Part shown: positions 50,165 through 58,134 of the stretch, in pieces
Numbering within the stretch: position 1 is the stretch's first letter
How the letters are laid out: each line of letters starts with the position of its first letter
Source: Selenomonas timonae
GTDB taxonomy: Bacteria > Bacillota > Negativicutes > Selenomonadales > Selenomonadaceae
DNA length: 64,000 nt
Direction: 5' to 3'
NCBI RefSeq assembly: GCF_014250475.1
Contig: NZ_CP060204.1
Span: 2,183,001-2,247,000, forward strand
Notes under the pieces: model-generated
The model's input: only the letters and a program-made list of their open reading frames with translations
Told to the model about the DNA's origin: nothing
Databases searched by the model: none
Translations under genes and position numbers: made by a program

Positions 50165-51637
50165 TTACGTGCGGTCTACGCGGTCAAAGAGCTCCGTCAC
50201 CTCAGGTGCGGGCTCCCGATCGAGCTTGCTCACAATGTAGATCGCAAGAAGTCCGAGCAAAAAGCCCGGCACAATCTCATAGAGACCAAAGAGCGCAAAC
50301 TGCTTCCAGATGAGCACCGTAATGCCGCCCGTCACAATCCCCGCAAGCACGCCACGTTCCGTTGTGCGTCGCCAGAACAGACACATGAGGAGCGCAGGGC
50401 CGAACGAGGCACCAAATCCCGCCCATGCGTACGCCACCATATCGAGGATGAAATTATCGGGACTCAGTCCGAGGTAGATCGCCGCCGCCGCAATTGCAAG
50501 CACGGACAGGCGGCTCACCCAGACGAGCTCCACCTGCTGTGCATTCGGACGGAAGCTACGCCGATAGATATCCTGCGCGAACGCCGATGCCGCAACGAGC
50601 AGCTGCGCAGAGGCTGTACTCATGATTGCCGCAAGCACCGCCGCAAGGATCAGCCCTGCCACAATGGGCGGGAAGAGCTCGCCCGCCATCGCGAGGAACA
50701 CCGTCTCTGCCGCCGTCCCCTCAAGGGGTGTCTTGAGATAGACTGCACCGACCATGCCGACCAGAATCGCAGCGGAGAGCGAGATCACCACCCACGCCAT
50801 TGCAATACGCGTCGCCTGCGGCAGCTCCTCCGCATGACGAATCGCCATGAAGCGCACGAGGATGTGCGGCTGTCCGAAGTAGCCGATGCCCCATGCCATG
50901 AGAGAAATGAATTCAATGAATCCGAGCGTACTCCCGTCCACCTTTGTCAGCGGCGAAAAGAACGAGGCGTGCTCCATGTAGATCAGCTCCGCCGTCGCCG
51001 TGAAGCCGCCGAGCATGACGGCAGCACCCACGGGCACCACGAGGATCGCGAAGAACATCATCACGCCCTGGATGAAATCCGTGCGCGAGACGGCAAGGAA
51101 GCCGCCAACAAGCGTATAGAAGACGACCACGGCCGCGCCTGCAATGAGAGCCGTGAAATACGGCAGCTGAAAGATCGTCTCGAAGAGACGCCCCGCCGCC
51201 ACGAATCCCGAAGACGTATAGAGAATGAAGAAGATCAGAATGAAGATTGCCGGCACGATGCGCAGTGCACCCGATGTCGCAAAGAACCGATTCTCAAAGA
51301 AATCCGGCAGCGTCAGCGAGTTGTTCGCAAGCTCCGTATAGACGCGCAGGCGCGCCGCAATGAACTGCCAATTCGCCCATGTACCGAGTGCAAGACCGAG
51401 GGCAATCCAGCCCGCATTGAGCCCTGCCACATACGCAAATCCGGGCAGCCCCATGAGCATCCACCCCGACATATCCGATGCCTCGGCGCTCATCGAGGTC
51501 ACCCATGCGCCGAGTTTCCGATTGCCAAGAAAGTAGTCGCTCATATTACGCGTACGCCGATAGTAATAGACGCCAATCCCCATCATCACGAGCATATAGA
51601 CAAGGAAGATGACGCTGATTTCAATTTGCTCTGCCAA
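50165..51637 (-). CDS. putP: Sodium/proline symporter
   Basis: About 490 residues with 13 predicted helices. TSMSAEASDMSGWMLMGLPG is the sodium- and proline-binding signature of PutP, and FAILVVPVGAAVML and STASAQLLVAASAFAQDIYRR match the SSS family. The preferred start is TTG 51637, seven bases after GGGGGA. A frame open further upstream reads through the repeat element at 51657-51823 and is not expected to be translated. The element directly precedes the ribosome site, so it lies in the leader and may affect expression. Confidence 0.92.
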   Translation of the reverse strand: MAEQIEISVIFLVYMLVMMGIGVYYYRRTRNMSDYFLGNRKLGAWVTSMSAEASDMSGWMLMGLPGFAYVAGLNAGWIALGLALGTWANWQFIAARLRVYTELANNSLTLPDFFENRFFATSGALRIVPAIFILIFFILYTSSGFVAAGRLFETIFQLPYFTALIAGAAVVVFYTLVGGFLAVSRTDFIQGVMMFFAILVVPVGAAVMLGGFTATAELIYMEHASFFSPLTKVDGSTLGFIEFISLMAWGIGYFGQPHILVRFMAIRHAEELPQATRIAMAWVVISLSAAILVGMVGAVYLKTPLEGTAAETVFLAMAGELFPPIVAGLILAAVLAAIMSTASAQLLVAASAFAQDIYRRSFRPNAQQVELVWVSRLSVLAIAAAAIYLGLSPDNFILDMVAYAWAGFGASFGPALLMCLFWRRTTERGVLAGIVTGGITVLIWKQFALFGLYEIVPGFLLGLLAIYIVSKLDREPAPEVTELFDRVDRT

Positions 51638-51656
51638 AGACAAATCCCCCGTTAGC

Positions 51657-51823
51657 AAGGAATCGCTGATAATAATGAAGTCCGTCAGATTGGTGTAGAT
51701 TTTTTGTCCTGTCAAGGAGACAAACCGGACGCATAGCAAAAGCTATGTGGAGGATTTGTCGACGCAGAGAGGGCGAAAAAGATGCGCCAAGATGATCGGG
51801 CTGAATTTATCAGTGCTTCCTTA
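51657..51823. mobile_element. MITE-like near-palindromic repeat element, copy 1
   Basis: About 167 bp, ends AAGGAATCGCTGATAA and (inverted) TAAGGAAGCACTGATAAA. The two ends remain alignable inward for about 50 bases, including a T-rich stretch near each inner edge, so the whole element can fold into one long imperfect hairpin. A central small stem, CATAGC-AAAA-GCTATG, is present. It has no coding potential. A second copy in the same orientation lies at 52263-52426, and a 33-bp deleted form at 60863-60895. No clear target duplication was found. Confidence 0.75.
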
Positions 51824-51898
51824 AACAATATGACGTTCATTATACGAGATTTTTGCCCGAAAAGCAAAATTTTTCAGGAGCTCGCGCTCTTTGGCATG

Positions 51899-51922
51899 AA
51901 AAAACCCCGCATACGCGGGGTT
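51899..51922 (-). terminator. Terminator of the rubredoxin gene
   Basis: Minus strand: AACCCCGC, loop GTAT, GCGGGGTT, then TTTT. The stem is perfect and lies 20 bases after the rubredoxin stop codon. Confidence 0.88.
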
Positions 51923-51942
51923 GCTCTCCTAGATGGACGACG

Positions 51943-52104
51943 TTACTCCTGCTGTTCAAACAGAGACTTGTCCACGCCACAGAGCGGGCAGACAAAATCC
52001 TCCGGCAGATCCTCAAACGCCACACCTGCGGCGAGATCGTAGTCGGCATCGCCGACTGCCTCATCATAGACCCAACCGCAAACCGTACAAACCCATGTCT
52101 TCAT
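51943..52104 (-). CDS. Rubredoxin
   Basis: A 53-residue protein, [20 protein letters not shown] at its start. The two iron-binding pairs are VCTVCG (C6, C9) and VCPLCG (C39, C42), with the usual aromatic and acidic surface between. It binds one iron by four cysteines and shuttles single electrons, in anaerobes often to rubrerythrin or superoxide reductase for oxygen defence. GGAGGG is seven bases upstream of ATG. It is a monocistronic gene with its own terminator, in a segment bounded by two direct copies of a repeat element. Confidence 0.96.
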   Translation of the reverse strand: MKTWVCTVCGWVYDEAVGDADYDLAAGVAFEDLPEDFVCPLCGVDKSLFEQQE

Positions 52105-52193
52105 GGGAAGCCCTCCTTAATATAATACACACGATTAAAACATAACACACAGATGTATCGGGAGGTTAGACTTATGTATAAGTTACTACCCAA

Positions 52194-52208
52194 TAACAAT
52201 TATTATAT
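52194..52208. promoter_or_regulatory. PerR-box-like site upstream of rubredoxin
   Basis: The minus strand ATATAATAATTGTTA matches the PerR consensus TTATAATNATTATAA at 11 of 14 defined positions. It lies 90 bases before the rubredoxin start in an AT-rich leader. Peroxide control of rubredoxin would be biologically reasonable, but the AT-rich background raises the chance of coincidence. Confidence 0.35.
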
Positions 52209-52262
52209 TACAACATATTTTGTATTTTGGCTAGGGGTTTTGAAAAAAATTTATAAATTTTT

Positions 52263-52426
52263 ACGGAATCGCTGATAAAATGAAGCCCGTCAGATTGGCG
52301 TAGATTTTTTCGTCCGAACGAGGAGGCAAACCGGACGCAGAGTGGTGCTCTGTGGAGGATCGAGGGCGAAGTGCGGGCAAAAAGATGCGCTAAGATGGCG
52401 GTGCTGAATTTATCAGTGCTTCCTTA
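52263..52426. mobile_element. MITE-like near-palindromic repeat element, copy 2
   Basis: About 164 bp, same orientation as copy 1 and clearly alignable to it over its full length. Its central stem is CAGAG-TGGTG-CTCTG where copy 1 has CATAGC-AAAA-GCTATG, so pairing is kept although bases changed. It also has CGTCCG paired with CGGACG. Its right end overlaps the 3' end of the response regulator gene and supplies that gene's stop codon. Together with copy 1 it forms direct repeats flanking rubredoxin. Confidence 0.75.
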
Positions 52427-53181
52427 CCATGGCGATATTCTGTTGGTTTTACGCCCATATGCTTTTGAAAGATCTTGCTGAAATAGCGCGTGTCTTGATA
52501 GCCGCAGGCAGCGGCAATCGCATAGATCTTCTCATCGCCCTCACGCAGCATCTGCCCCGCACGGCGCAGGCGGCAATCCGTGAGATAGGCGCTAAACGAG
52601 GTGCCGCAGCGTGCGAAGAGCTTGTGCAGATAGCTGACGCTCAGTCCCAGCTCATCCGCGACCTCACGCACGGTGATCGGCTCCGCCATATGCTCCTCCA
52701 TATGGCGCACAGCGTGCAGGAGATAGCCGCGGACCGGCTCCTCCTCCGGCAGATCGAGATGTGTGACGATGACCTCCGAAGCATTCGCTTCATGGAGATG
52801 AACGCGGCGCTCCCTGATATGGTCTGCTGCCAGACGCACGGCCGCGGAGAGCTCCTCATCGTCAAGCGGCTTCAGGAGATAGGCACATACGCCAAGTGCA
52901 ATCGCCTGCTGCGCGTACTCGAACTCACCGTAGCCTGAGAGAATGATGTACTCTGCTTCCAGCTCCTCGCGCAGGCGCGCAATCACATCCAGCCCCGAGA
53001 GCCCGGGCATTTTGATATCCACAATCAGTACATCGGGACGATACTCGCGCGCGAGAAGAATCCCCTCCATGCCGCTGCCTGCCGCACCGATGACCTCGGC
53101 GCCAAAATCCTCCCACGGCGTCAGGCGCATAATGCCCTCACGCTGCATGGGCTCGTCGTCAATAATCAGCACTTTAATCAT
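52390..53181 (-). CDS. YesN-type response regulator with AraC DNA-binding domain
   Basis: 263 residues. The receiver (1-120) has D8/D9, phosphoacceptor D55 (LIVDIKMP) and K104 (YLLKP). The C-terminal AraC domain begins near residue 155 and shows EVADELGLSVSYLHKLFARC and DTRYFSKIFQKHMGVKPTEYR. Residues 253-263 and the TAG stop are encoded by the repeat element at 52263-52426, so the native end has been replaced; the DNA-binding core is intact. The ATG overlaps the kinase stop by eight bases, so the pair is co-translated. Confidence 0.92.
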   Translation of the reverse strand: MIKVLIIDDEPMQREGIMRLTPWEDFGAEVIGAAGSGMEGILLAREYRPDVLIVDIKMPGLSGLDVIARLREELEAEYIILSGYGEFEYAQQAIALGVCAYLLKPLDDEELSAAVRLAADHIRERRVHLHEANASEVIVTHLDLPEEEPVRGYLLHAVRHMEEHMAEPITVREVADELGLSVSYLHKLFARCGTSFSAYLTDCRLRRAGQMLREGDEKIYAIAAACGYQDTRYFSKIFQKHMGVKPTEYRHGKEALINSAPPS

Positions 53182-54868
53182 AATGAGGAGCCTCCTCCCA
53201 GTGCTTCAATCTCAGTATTACCTCCGTCCCTTTCCCCTCCGCAGAGTGCAACTCAACTCCGCAAACTTCATCCCCATTCAGCACCGCGCGCATGTGCACA
53301 TTGTAAAGTCCAAAATGATTGTCATCCCGCCGCGCGAGCACTTCCTGCTGCCGCTCGGGACTCATCCCCTGTCCGTTGTCCTTCACGCGAAAGACGAGAT
53401 ACCCGTCTTCCCGCGCGCCTGTGATCGTGATGCATCCGCCGCGTTCTGCCATCTCGATGCCGTGCTGTATCGCATTTTCCACAAGGGGCTGCAAAATCAG
53501 CTTCGGCACATAACAGCCATATGCCGAGGACTCCACACGCACCGTCACCTTGAGGCGCCCCTCGAATCGGCGCTGCTGGATCTTCAGATACGTGCGGAGA
53601 AAGGTGAGCTCCTCCGCCACTGTTACGAACTCCTTCATGCTCACCGAGGCACGCAGCAACTTCCCCAGCTGCACGGCAATGTCGGCAGCCCCCTCACTAT
53701 CGCCGAGTTTTGCACTCCACTTGATGAGGTTGAGCGTATTATACATGAAATGTGGCTTGATCATCTCCGTGAGCGATTTCACCTGCGCCACGCGCAGTGT
53801 CCGCTCGCGCTCCCGATTTTCTGCAAGCAGCGTGCGGATATGCGAAACGAGGCTGTTAAATGTCAGTGCAAGTTCCCCGATCTCATCGCCGCGCTGCGCG
53901 TCCACCTGTACCGAGAAATCATCGCGGCTGCGTACGCGGCGCATGGCAAGCGCAAGGCTGTGCAGCGGACGCCAGAGATGACGGCTCAGCAGATAGGCAA
54001 GATACGCAGTCATGCAGAGCGCGACGGCATCCACCATCAGCACGAGACGGAAAAGATAGTCAAGCGGTGCGGAGTCAAGCCGCTGGCGCAGATGCACGGC
54101 AAAGCCCGTATCCGACGAGGAGTAGGCATAGTCGCGAAAGACAGACTCCGAAGCCGTCCCCTCCTCGGGCGTGGAAAATACGGAAGAAAAACCCTCGCGG
54201 TGATGATCGAGCATGTCCATCATGACATAGCGATAGCGATCCGTCAGGATGATCTGCCCTTCATTGCCGTCCTGCACACGCTGAATGAGCGGCACAAGAG
54301 CCTCACGCCGCACATCGATAACGGCAAAGCCGAGCAGCTCCTCCCCCTGACGAATCGCACGCGCCATCGAAAAGACCGTCTCCCTGCGATCTGCCTCATA
54401 GCGGTCTGCAGAAGCAATCACCCAGTCCTGCCCCTCCACGGCACGGCCGAGCAGCCCCCAATGCAGATGTTCCGGCAGCCGATAATCGCGCGGCAGATCA
54501 TCCGTCGCAATGACCTGACTGCCGTCTGCGGAGAGGAGATAGATTGCTGCCTCGCCGGAACGTCCTGCCAGAATCGCATAGAGATCGCCGTAGATGTTCT
54601 CTACATCTGCACGCTCACCACGCAGAAATGCAATGGTCTCCCCACGCACGAGCAGAGGGTTCATCAGGCGCTGATAGCTGCCGACAAGATTGTCGATCTC
54701 GCGCGAGATGCGCTGTACCTCGGCACGGCCGCCCTTTGCCTGCGTATTTTCATAGACACGATCCGCCGCATAGAGGATCATCGCAGAAGCTAAAAGGAGC
54801 GGAAAGAGTCCCCCAAAGAGCAGATAGGCAAGCAGTCGCTTCTGATAGCTGATCCGATATCGTCCCAT
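53174..54868 (-). CDS. YesM-type sensor histidine kinase
   Basis: 564 residues. TM1 (about 13-34) and TM2 (about 272-296) enclose an extracytoplasmic Cache-like sensor domain. A HAMP domain follows near 300-350. The His_kinase domain carries EMIKPHFMYNTLNLIKW, in which the His is phosphorylated, and the HATPase has VENAIQHGIEMAERGG and DNGQGMS. This LytS/YesM class usually senses sugars, peptides or metals. The upstream gene on the same strand encodes an iron-type substrate-binding lipoprotein that could present ligand to the sensor domain. Confidence 0.92.
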   Translation of the reverse strand: MGRYRISYQKRLLAYLLFGGLFPLLLASAMILYAADRVYENTQAKGGRAEVQRISREIDNLVGSYQRLMNPLLVRGETIAFLRGERADVENIYGDLYAILAGRSGEAAIYLLSADGSQVIATDDLPRDYRLPEHLHWGLLGRAVEGQDWVIASADRYEADRRETVFSMARAIRQGEELLGFAVIDVRREALVPLIQRVQDGNEGQIILTDRYRYVMMDMLDHHREGFSSVFSTPEEGTASESVFRDYAYSSSDTGFAVHLRQRLDSAPLDYLFRLVLMVDAVALCMTAYLAYLLSRHLWRPLHSLALAMRRVRSRDDFSVQVDAQRGDEIGELALTFNSLVSHIRTLLAENRERERTLRVAQVKSLTEMIKPHFMYNTLNLIKWSAKLGDSEGAADIAVQLGKLLRASVSMKEFVTVAEELTFLRTYLKIQQRRFEGRLKVTVRVESSAYGCYVPKLILQPLVENAIQHGIEMAERGGCITITGAREDGYLVFRVKDNGQGMSPERQQEVLARRDDNHFGLYNVHMRAVLNGDEVCGVELHSAEGKGTEVILRLKHWEEAPHYD

Positions 54869-54958
54869 AAATGGCGCAGCCCCTCTCCAGCCGCAAGTAA
54901 AGAGCGACGGAAAAACGAGGAAAACAAAAGTCTTCCTTAATGTTCAGACTATAAAGAA

Positions 54959-54987
54959 AGAATACGGATAAATTCAATTCCTGTCAA
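54959..54987 (-). promoter_or_regulatory. Promoter of the YesM/YesN pair
   Basis: TTGACA (54982-54987), 17-base spacer, TATTCT (54959-54964) on the minus strand, about 90 bases before the kinase start. The 253-bp gap 54869-55121 otherwise holds only the terminator and the G-rich tract described separately. Confidence 0.75.
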
Positions 54988-55042
54988 GTAAAATCATGTA
55001 TAAATAGAAAAAATATATTTACATACAAAAAGGAACGAAAGC

Positions 55043-55072
55043 AAAGGAAAAACCGCCACGAAACGTGACGGT
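55043..55072 (-). terminator. Terminator of the substrate-binding lipoprotein gene
   Basis: Minus strand: ACCGTCACG, loop TTT, CGTGGCGGT, then TTTTCC. A nine-base stem with one G-T pair at 55052-55072. Confidence 0.85.
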
Positions 55073-55079
55073 CTTGGAA

Positions 55080-55119
55080 GGGGAAAATATGGGAATGGGG
55101 GGATGGGGGGAAAATGGGG
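55080..55119 (+). repeat. G-rich tract with five G runs (quadruplex-type)
   Basis: Runs of 4, 3, 6, 6 and 4 guanines separated by 2-7 bases of mostly A/T on the plus strand; the minus-strand transcript is correspondingly C-rich. It fills the space between the lipoprotein stop codon at 55122 and its terminator. Confidence 0.7.
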
Positions 55120-55121
55120 AT

Positions 55122-56135
55122 TTATTTGATAACCGCCGCGCGCCATTTGCTTAGGAACTCGTCCCGAAAGGAGACGGCGCGCTGCGTATCAAACCAAATG
55201 TAACGAATCTCCGAAAGAGGACGAAGATTCGGCGGTGCCGGAATATCGGCACGCGTTGAGCGTCGTTCATATTCGCCGAGGCGTTCATGAACCTGACGGC
55301 TCATCAGGAAATTGAGGAATTTCTTTGCATTCTCTGCGTGCGGCGCATTTTTAATGATTGCAATTCCGCCCGAGGACACAGCCGTCCCCTCTTCAGGATA
55401 GACAATCTTCATATGGGCACCGCCCGCAATGTATGTGAGTACAGCCTCCTCAAACGTTGCAGTAACGGCGTATTCTCCATCGGAAAGTGCCTTGATCTGC
55501 GCTGCTGAGCTGGCGGTACTGCGTCCGTCGAGCTGCTCTGCCACTTCTCCGATGACTGTGGTATCGCCGCCAAGGGCATCCATCATCGTCAGGAGGACGG
55601 CATAGGAGGACGTGGACTTCGTCGGGTCTGCCAGTGCAATGCGTCCACGAAACTTTGGGTCGAGCAGATCCCGCCACCCCTTTGGGGCGTCTGCCTCGCT
55701 CACCAGATCACTGTTGTAGGCGATGACGTAGGGATCCATAACCATGTTGTAGAATGCATTGTTCCCGCGCACAAAATTGGGTAGAATTGCAGATTTTTCG
55801 GGTGACACATAGGGTTCGAGATAGGACTCAAGTGCGACGTAGGCATCCGTCGTTCCGCCCCATATAATATCGCCGTGCGGGTTCTCCTGCTCCGTGCGGA
55901 CACGCGCCATGAGCTCGCCCGAACTGCCGCTGACAAGCTGTACCTGTATGCCGGTCTGCTCCTGAAACTCTTTGGCAAGCGGAGCTGTCCAGTCATCCGT
56001 ATTACAGTTGTAGACAACAACGATATTTTCATCCGGCTGCACGCTCTGCGTCTCTATGCCGCAGGCTGCAAGGAGAAACCCTGCCGTGAGCAGAAGCGTC
56101 GCACCCCATATCTGCATGCGCTGAAAGATGATCAT
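55122..56135 (-). CDS. Iron-type ABC substrate-binding lipoprotein (family 1 solute-binding, AfuA/FbpA-like)
   Basis: 337 residues starting MIIFQRMQIWG with AGGAGG nine bases upstream. The signal peptide ends in LLAAC, with the lipid-modified Cys near residue 25. IVVVYNCNTDDWTAPLAKEF, SGELMARVRTEQENPHGDII and PKGWRDLLDPKFRGRIALADP follow the Fe(III)/phosphonate-type solute-binding family. No permease or ATPase gene adjoins it. Downstream lie a terminator and the YesM/YesN pair, so it may feed a sensor as well as a transporter encoded elsewhere. Ligand is uncertain: ferric iron, 2-aminoethylphosphonate or phosphorylated sugars are known in this family. Confidence 0.85.
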   Translation of the reverse strand: MIIFQRMQIWGATLLLTAGFLLAACGIETQSVQPDENIVVVYNCNTDDWTAPLAKEFQEQTGIQVQLVSGSSGELMARVRTEQENPHGDIIWGGTTDAYVALESYLEPYVSPEKSAILPNFVRGNNAFYNMVMDPYVIAYNSDLVSEADAPKGWRDLLDPKFRGRIALADPTKSTSSYAVLLTMMDALGGDTTVIGEVAEQLDGRSTASSAAQIKALSDGEYAVTATFEEAVLTYIAGGAHMKIVYPEEGTAVSSGGIAIIKNAPHAENAKKFLNFLMSRQVHERLGEYERRSTRADIPAPPNLRPLSEIRYIWFDTQRAVSFRDEFLSKWRAAVIK

Positions 56136-56180
56136 CGTGCGACACCTCCTCAACGAGATGTCATCAATTTCAAATCTTTT

Positions 56181-56200
56181 TGATAATTCTACAATAATCA
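56181..56200. promoter_or_regulatory. Inverted repeat overlapping the lipoprotein-gene -10
   Basis: TGATAATTCTACAATAATCA is palindromic at 16 of 20 positions and has TGATAAT-like arms as in Fur-type operators, but with a six-base centre and not one. It covers the -10 hexamer of the promoter at 56186-56214, where a repressor would act. Confidence 0.45.
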
Positions 56201-56214
56201 GAACTGCAGTGCAA
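56186..56214 (-). promoter_or_regulatory. Promoter of the substrate-binding lipoprotein gene
   Basis: TTGCAC (56209-56214), 17-base spacer, TAGAAT (56186-56191) on the minus strand, about 50 bases before the start codon. Confidence 0.65.
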
Positions 56215-56300
56215 TCATACAGTTCGTCATTTTTGGGGGAGAATCCTATCTTGATAGGACGCAACGAAATTAAATGTACCGGATAGCGGTGGAAGTACGG

Positions 56301-58130
56301 CTAATCTTTCCCACGAAGCGCACGCTGTGCGTCGAAAAAATGCACAATCGCCTCTGCCGCAGGGCGATTCATCCCCGGCGCAGCGGCGAGTTCATCGACA
56401 GATGCCGCCTTGATCTTATCGAGTGTGCCGAAGTGCGACCAAAGACTCTGCCGCCGCTTCGGGCCGACACCGACAATGTGATCGAGGACGGAGACGAGGT
56501 TGCGCTTGCCGCGCAGCTTGCGATGAAAGGTGATGGCAAAGCGGTGCGCCTCGTCACGGATGCGCTGGACGAGGTAAAGGGACTGACTGCGGCGCGGCAG
56601 CTCGACCGGCTCCGAATGCCCCTCTGTAAAGATGAGCTCGAATTGCTTTGCGAGCCCGACGACGGGCACATCCTTGTGCCCCGCCTCATTTCGGATGATC
56701 TCGAGCGCGGAGGAGAGCTGACCCTTGCCGCCGTCGATGATGATGAGGTCAGGCAGTTCGTCCTCGGGCAGTCCCACATAGCGTCGCGTCGTCACCTCAC
56801 GCATGGAGAGGAAGTCGTCGGGCTTGCCCTCCGCGCTCCGAATCTTGAAGCGGCGATAGTCGGACTTCTTCGGCATGCCATCCTCGAAGACGACCATCGA
56901 GGCGACGGTCTCCTGCCCCTGATTGTGCGAGATGTCAAAGCATTCCATGCGGCGCGGCGGCTTTTTGAGTCCGAGATAGCGCCCCAGCTCCTCGACCGCG
57001 CCGAGTGTAGTCTCATTGGCGAGACTGCGGCGTGTCTCCTCATCCGCGAGGAATTTCTCCGCATTGCCCGTCGCCATCGTCACAATATCGCGCTTTGTCC
57101 CGCGCTGCGGCGTGAGGAGCGCGACCTTGCCACCGCCCTTTCTCTCTGAGAGCCACTGCTCAATGATCGCACGCGCAGCGTCGTCGATCGCATGCGGCAA
57201 CAGCACCTCGCGCGGCACGAAGGTCGCCTGATTGTAGTACTGCTCGAGGAAGGCGCGCAGGATGTCCGCATCGCTCTCCTCCTCGCTCCCACGGAGGAGG
57301 AAGTGCTCGCGCCCAATCATCTTTCCGCCGCGGATGAAGAAGATCTGCACGCAGACGCCTGCCGCCGAGCGCGCCATGCCGAGCGCATCCTGATCTCCCG
57401 CGCCCGTCACGATGTTCTGCCGCTCTGCCGCCTTGCGCACGGCTATGAGCTGATCCCGCAGGCGCGCCGCCGTCTCGAAGTGGTACGCCTCCGCCGCAAG
57501 TGCCATGCGGTGCTCAAGCTCACGCTCCACATCGTCCGTCCGTCCCTCGAGAAAGAGAAGAACAGCATGGATCATCGCTCGGTAATCCTCCTCCCCCACC
57601 TTGCCTACACAGGGTGCGAGACAGCGCTTGATATGGTACTCAAGGCATGGCCGATCAGGCATTGTCCGACACGTACGCAGAGGAAAAAGGCGCTTCAGGA
57701 GCTTTAAGCTGTCCCGCAGCGCCGTCACATTCGTATAGGGGCCGAAGTAGCGCGCTCCATCACGCAGTACGCGCCGCGTGATGAAGACGCGCGGATATTC
57801 CTCCTGCACCGTCACCTTGACATAGGGGTAACTCTTGTCGTCCTTGAGCCGTATATTGTAGCGCGGACGATGTTTCTTAATGAGATTTGCCTCGAGAATC
57901 AGCGACTCGACTTCGTTCGCTGTCATGATCGTCTCGAAGTCGGCAACGTGCGAAACCATCGCACGCACCTTCGGCGCCTGATTGCGGCTGCTCTGGAAAT
58001 ACTGCCGAACGCGGTTCTTGAGGACGATTGCCTTGCCCACATAGATGATCTTCCCGCGCGCGTCCTTCATGAGATAGACGCCGGGACTCTCTGGCAGCAA
58101 CTTCAGTTTTTCGGCAACGAGGTCGGTCAC
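56301..58130 (-). CDS. uvrC: Excinuclease ABC subunit C
   Basis: 609 residues. An N-terminal GIY-YIG nuclease domain (PGVYLMKDARGKIIYVGKA) is followed by a Cys-rich stretch (RTCRTMPDRPCLEYHIKRC) that may hold an Fe-S cluster. Then come a UVR motif, the RNase H-like second nuclease with CFDISHNQG and IIIDGGKGQL, and C-terminal helix-hairpin-helix motifs. It makes the 3' and 5' incisions around bulky lesions. The start is GTG, four bases after the leuA stop. Length matches the family. Confidence 0.96.
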   Translation of the reverse strand: MTDLVAEKLKLLPESPGVYLMKDARGKIIYVGKAIVLKNRVRQYFQSSRNQAPKVRAMVSHVADFETIMTANEVESLILEANLIKKHRPRYNIRLKDDKSYPYVKVTVQEEYPRVFITRRVLRDGARYFGPYTNVTALRDSLKLLKRLFPLRTCRTMPDRPCLEYHIKRCLAPCVGKVGEEDYRAMIHAVLLFLEGRTDDVERELEHRMALAAEAYHFETAARLRDQLIAVRKAAERQNIVTGAGDQDALGMARSAAGVCVQIFFIRGGKMIGREHFLLRGSEEESDADILRAFLEQYYNQATFVPREVLLPHAIDDAARAIIEQWLSERKGGGKVALLTPQRGTKRDIVTMATGNAEKFLADEETRRSLANETTLGAVEELGRYLGLKKPPRRMECFDISHNQGQETVASMVVFEDGMPKKSDYRRFKIRSAEGKPDDFLSMREVTTRRYVGLPEDELPDLIIIDGGKGQLSSALEIIRNEAGHKDVPVVGLAKQFELIFTEGHSEPVELPRRSQSLYLVQRIRDEAHRFAITFHRKLRGKRNLVSVLDHIVGVGPKRRQSLWSHFGTLDKIKAASVDELAAAPGMNRPAAEAIVHFFDAQRALRGKD

Positions 58131-58134
58131 GTTC

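Noticed and set aside
51638-51739. An N-terminal extension of PutP encoded by the repeat element.
   Set aside because: The TTG at 51637 has a well-spaced ribosome site and gives the normal PutP start. The extension is element sequence, although a chimeric product cannot be fully excluded.
51657-52426. CRISPR-like direct repeats.
   Set aside because: Only two copies of 165 bp, separated by a gene, with inverted termini and no cas genes.
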